Source: JAVVHE01 sp032249695 (GTDB lineage: Bacteria; Pseudomonadota; Alphaproteobacteria; Sphingomonadales; Sphingomonadaceae). From it: a DNA stretch of 64,000 bases. The stretch is taken from assembly GCA_032249695.1 (NCBI GenBank), contig JAVVHE010000014.1:1-64000 (forward strand), written 5' to 3'. Each line of letters starts with the position of its first letter. Position 1 is the stretch's first letter. Below the pieces are notes generated by a model. It did not search any database, had not been told where the DNA came from, and saw nothing but the letters and a program-made list of their open reading frames with translations. Shown in pieces: positions 61,134 through 64,000 of the stretch. The position numbers and the translations under genes were made by a program.

Positions 61134-61586
61134 GTGCGTGCCACCATCCTCCCAACTGTCGCCCTGGCGACCCTCTCGGCCTGCACGGCCGCGGGGGGGC
61201 GCTGGCCGTCGCTTGAACAACGCCCGGCCGAGCGCGCGAAGAGCCTTGCCGTGGACGAGCCCATCTCCGGCCCGGCACCCGTCGCGCCACCGCGCGATCT
61301 GACCGCGCAACGGACCGCGCTCGCCCAAGCACAGGCGCGGTGGGCGGAGCAGAAAGCCGCCGTCGACAGCGCACTGTCGGAAGCGCGCGGAGCCGCGCGC
61401 GGTAGTCCGCGCTGGGCCGAGGCAGAGGCGCAGCTCAGCCGCCTTGAGGACATCGCGCTGACCTTCACCGCAGCCGCCGACGCGGCGCGGGAGGCGGGGG
61501 ATGCTGCGCTGCTGGCGGAGGCGGAGGCGGCAATCGGCCGCCACGATGCCGTGCTGCTTGCAGCACGGACCATCCTTGCCCGATAA
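61134..61586 (+). CDS. Helical lipoprotein of unknown function
   Basis: The GTG at 61134 gives a 150-residue protein with lipoprotein signal RATILPTVALATLSACTAAG (lipobox LSAC), a Pro-rich linker and a long Ala/Glu-rich helical region from about residue 55 (LTAQRTALAQAQARWAEQKA, ARGSPRWAEAEAQLSRLEDI) with heptad-like spacing. It may be a small outer-membrane-attached coiled coil. The longer frame from 61044 has no signal. It ends 15 bases before the polyketide synthase, possibly cotranscribed. Confidence 0.6.
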   Translation: MRATILPTVALATLSACTAAGGRWPSLEQRPAERAKSLAVDEPISGPAPVAPPRDLTAQRTALAQAQARWAEQKAAVDSALSEARGAARGSPRWAEAEAQLSRLEDIALTFTAAADAAREAGDAALLAEAEAAIGRHDAVLLAARTILAR

Positions 61587-61601
61587 GCGTAGGGATTGCG
61601 C

Positions 61602-62675
61602 ATGACCACAGCCCACATCAACGCCATCGCGACCGCCACGCCGCCCCACGACGTCCACACAAGCTATCTGGAGCTGATGGACGAGTTCATCGTCGACCGC
61701 CGCGACAAGCTGATCTTCAAGCGTATGGCCGGGCGCGCGGGGATCGAGCATCGCTACAGCTATTTCCTGCCGATCGTCACCGAACGCGGCACCGAGGACA
61801 GCGGCGCCTTCTACGTGCGCGGCTCCTATCCCTCAACAGGCCGCCGTATGCGCTTCTACGAGGAACGCGCGCCCGGATTGGCGATCAGCGCCGTCGAACA
61901 GCTCGATTTCGACCGCGAGACCATCACGCACCTGGTGGTCGCCAGCTGCACGGGGTTCGTGGCGCCGGGCATCGACCAGCTTCTGGTCCGCGCGCTCGGT
62001 CTCAGGCCCAATGTCGAGCGCACCGTCGTCGGCTTCATGGGCTGCTACGCCGCGGTCAACGCGCTGCGGCTGGCGCACCATTTCGTGCGGTCCGAGCCCG
62101 CGGCGAAGGTGCTGGTGGTGAACCTGGAGCTGTGCACCCTGCACCTGCAGGAGACGCAGGATATCGAGCAGCTGCTCGCCATGATGCTGTTCGGCGACGG
62201 CTGCACCGCTGCGCTTGTCAGTGCCGAAGAGACGGGCCTGAGGATTGCGGATTTCCGAGCCGCGACGCTGCCACAGTCGAACGAGCTCATCACCTGGCGG
62301 ATCGGCGACCAGGGGTTTGACATGCGGTTGTCGGGCGAGGTTCCCAAGCGCATCCAGGCTGCGCTCGAAATGGACGCCGCGCGCAACGACGACGAGGGAC
62401 TGCTGCGCGGGCGGCGGCCCGACGAGTATGACGGCTGGGCGGTGCACGCCGGCGGCCGCTCGATCCTCGACGCGGTGGAGACCGGGTTCGGCCTGTCGGC
62501 GACCGCGCTCGATCGGTCGCGCGGGGTGCTGCGCGATTTCGGCAATATGAGCTCGGCGACGCTGATGTTCGTGCTCTCGCGTATCCTGGGCGAGGCCGAG
62601 CGCGTGCGCGACGGGCTGGCAATGGCATTCGGCCCGGGGCTTGCGGCCGAGACATTCCGCTTCCGCCACGCCTGA
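61602..62675 (+). CDS. Type III polyketide synthase
   Basis: The 357-residue enzyme belongs to the chalcone-synthase superfamily. The Cys-His-Asn triad is complete: Cys at about 148 in VGFMGCYAAVNALRL, His at about 282 in AVHAGGRSILDAVE and Asn at about 315 in LRDFGNMSSATLMFVLSRIL. Upstream marks are SCTGFVAPGIDQLLVRALGL and LFGDGCTAALVSAEE. It condenses an acyl starter with malonyl-CoA. AGGGAT before ATG 61602 supports this start. The next two genes (methyltransferase and FAD oxidoreductase) suggest a tailored phenolic or pyrone product. Confidence 0.95.
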   Translation: MTTAHINAIATATPPHDVHTSYLELMDEFIVDRRDKLIFKRMAGRAGIEHRYSYFLPIVTERGTEDSGAFYVRGSYPSTGRRMRFYEERAPGLAISAVEQLDFDRETITHLVVASCTGFVAPGIDQLLVRALGLRPNVERTVVGFMGCYAAVNALRLAHHFVRSEPAAKVLVVNLELCTLHLQETQDIEQLLAMMLFGDGCTAALVSAEETGLRIADFRAATLPQSNELITWRIGDQGFDMRLSGEVPKRIQAALEMDAARNDDEGLLRGRRPDEYDGWAVHAGGRSILDAVETGFGLSATALDRSRGVLRDFGNMSSATLMFVLSRILGEAERVRDGLAMAFGPGLAAETFRFRHA

Positions 62676-62685
62676 ACCGCCACAG

Positions 62686-63378
62686 ATGCCCAGCTTCAAG
62701 GTTCGCTCTACCGAACCCGAGTGGATGGACAGCCCCGACATGCCCGAGGCCGAGATGGCGGCGGTGCTGCGCGGGCTGGAGCGGGTCAACCGCCTGACAC
62801 TGGCGCGGCGGCCCACGATCAGCTGGCTGTCCAACCTGCTGAAGGGCCGGCCCGAGCGCATGACGATCATCGATGTCGGCGCGGGCCACGGCGACATGTT
62901 GCGCGCGGTCCACGCCAAGCTGCGCCGCTGGGGCGCCGAGGCGCGGCTGATCGGCTACGACATCGATCCGCGCTGTACCGCCGCGGCGCGTCGTGCGTCG
63001 GCGGGCCTGCCCATCGAGTGGGTGACGGGCGACGCGACGCAGGCCGTCGCGACGGCCGACATCGTCCTGTGCTCGCTGGTGACGCACCACATGCGCGACG
63101 ACGAGCTGATCAGCTTCCTGCGCTGGATCGACGGCGCGGCGCAGCACGGGTTTTTCATCAACGATCTGCGGCGCAGCAAGACCGCGTGGCGCGCCTTCAG
63201 GCTGATGGCGCGGGTGCTGCGCTTTCATCCGGTGGTGCGCCACGACGGCGCGCTGTCGATCGAGCGGAGCTTCACGCCCGACGACTGGGGAATGCTGCTG
63301 CGACAGGCGCAGGTGCGGGCGCGCGTGGAGGCGTGGACGCCCTACCGGCTCTGCGTCAGCCGCGAGCGCCGGGTGTGA
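62686..63378 (+). CDS. SAM-dependent methyltransferase of the PKS operon
   Basis: The 230-residue protein has a class I methyltransferase core: MTIIDVGAGHGDMLRAVHAK (motif I), IGYDIDPRCTAAARR (acidic end of strand 2), WVTGDATQA and ADIVLCSLVTHHMRDDELIS, the last like ubiquinone/menaquinone-type or phenol methyltransferases. The N-terminal 45 residues are extra. It starts ten bases after the PKS stop. By context it methylates the polyketide product or its precursor. Confidence 0.87.
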   Translation: MPSFKVRSTEPEWMDSPDMPEAEMAAVLRGLERVNRLTLARRPTISWLSNLLKGRPERMTIIDVGAGHGDMLRAVHAKLRRWGAEARLIGYDIDPRCTAAARRASAGLPIEWVTGDATQAVATADIVLCSLVTHHMRDDELISFLRWIDGAAQHGFFINDLRRSKTAWRAFRLMARVLRFHPVVRHDGALSIERSFTPDDWGMLLRQAQVRARVEAWTPYRLCVSRERRV

Positions 63379-64000
63379 GCGCGCCCGCAACGCTGGTCAT
63401 CGGCGGCGGGCTGGCGGGCGCGGCGGTGGCGATCCGGCTGGCGGCAGCGGGCGCGCGGCCGCTGGTGATCGAGCGGAGCGCGGGCGCGCACGACAAGGTC
63501 TGCGGCGAGTTCCTGTCGAGCGAGGCGGTCGACGAGCTGCGCGCGCTCCGCGTCGATCCGGCAGCCCACGGCGCGGTGCCCATCCGCGCGGTGCGGCTGT
63601 GGCACGGCGCGCGCGCGGCGCAGGCGCGGCTGCCGTTCACTGCGCTCAGCCTAAGCCGCCGCGTGCTCGACGAGGCGCTGCTGGAGCGCGCTGCGGCAGC
63701 GGGCGCGGTGATCGAGCGCGGCAGCAGGGTGGGCGAGCTGCCTGAGGCTCCGGCGGGCGGGCTGTTCGTCGCCACCGGCAAGGCGCCGATGCGCGGGATC
63801 GAGCGCGGCGTGCCAAGCGGCCTGACCGGCCTCAAGATGCACTACCGGGCCGATCCGGACACGGTGGCTGCGCTATGCGGGGCGGTGGAGATCGTGCTGA
63901 CGCGCTGCGGCTATGCGGGCGTGCAGCTGGTGGAGGGCGGAGTGGTCAACCTCTGCCTGCTGACCCGTGCGCCGGGACCGGGCGCAATCGAGCGGATCGT
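63375..64000 (+). CDS. FAD-dependent oxidoreductase, cut by the window edge
   Basis: The GTG at 63375 overlaps the methyltransferase stop (GTGA). The readable 208 residues begin SAPATLVIGGGLAGAAVAIR (FAD Rossmann motif GGGLAGA) and continue LVIERSAGAHDKVCGEFLSS with the KVCGE segment typical of geranylgeranyl-reductase- and tryptophan-halogenase-like flavoproteins. It is probably a monooxygenase or reductase acting on the polyketide. About half the expected protein is missing at the right edge, so the substrate domain cannot be judged. Confidence 0.85.
   Translation, partial: MSAPATLVIGGGLAGAAVAIRLAAAGARPLVIERSAGAHDKVCGEFLSSEAVDELRALRVDPAAHGAVPIRAVRLWHGARAAQARLPFTALSLSRRVLDEALLERAAAAGAVIERGSRVGELPEAPAGGLFVATGKAPMRGIERGVPSGLTGLKMHYRADPDTVAALCGAVEIVLTRCGYAGVQLVEGGVVNLCLLTRAPGPGAIERI

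Overview
The window looks like chromosomal DNA of a GC-rich alphaproteobacterium, most likely a sphingomonad (Sphingomonas or a close relative). The reasons are: the order rpsL-rpsG-fusA-tuf-rpsJ-rplC...secY-adk; the rpsT-dnaA pair; two-Cys-pair (zinc type) adenylate kinase; an exported protein resembling the DUF6491 family; frequent GTG starts; and many 4-nt stop/start overlaps. The window begins with a run of C residues that replaces the inside of a hydrolase gene, so the left edge is probably a contig end or sequencing artefact.

Layout. 1-2.6 kb: small exported proteins and a 50-residue double-CxxC protein. 2.7-5.2 kb (+): a membrane-anchored PDZ protein followed by an OmpR-type response regulator and its sensor kinase. 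5.4-23.7 kb (-): the str/S10/spc ribosomal superoperon read right to left (rpsL, rpsG, small membrane protein, fusA, [decayed genes], tuf, rpsJ, rplC-D-W-B, rpsS, rplV, rpsC, rplP, rpmC, rpsQ, rplN-X-E, rpsN, rpsH, rplF-R, rpsE, rpmD, rplO, secY, adk). It is interrupted in several places where such operons are usually tight, and it ends at adk without rpsM-rpsK-rpoA-rplQ. 24-26.5 kb: a decayed SnoaL-like gene, dprA, plsY and a small gene broken by one stop codon. 26.5-30.9 kb: NAD synthetase, an AIM24-family protein and a glutamyl-tRNA synthetase. 30.9-37.6 kb (+): riboflavin genes ribD, ribE, ribB(A) and ribH, with a PepSY-like membrane protein, a secreted prolyl oligopeptidase and an exported RidA-like protein between them. 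37.6-44.5 kb: MarC-like protein, folD, MATE transporter, gatC-gatA (no gatB), a class II aldolase and galU. 44.6-48.9 kb: rpsT, dnaA, an IS5-type transposase remnant, a SnoaL protein and an S9 peptidase missing its front part. 49-54.9 kb: heparinase II/III protein, rpe, the SRP RNA, a ferredoxin with two overlapping cysteine desulfurases, and a divergent hydrolase. 55.1-60.9 kb (+): a complete tripartite heavy-metal-type RND efflux operon. 60.9-64 kb: tRNA-Arg(ACG), a lipoprotein, and a type III polyketide synthase-methyltransferase-FAD oxidoreductase operon cut by the right edge.

How it works together. Most of the window is housekeeping: translation, protein export, NAD, riboflavin, folate, lipid and UDP-glucose metabolism, and replication initiation. 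The accessory parts of most interest are the type III PKS operon, the RND pump, the PDZ/two-component operon, the Gly/Arg-rich extension of ribosomal protein S5, and the scars inside the ribosomal superoperon and just behind dnaA. I found no CRISPR array, prophage or complete insertion sequence.
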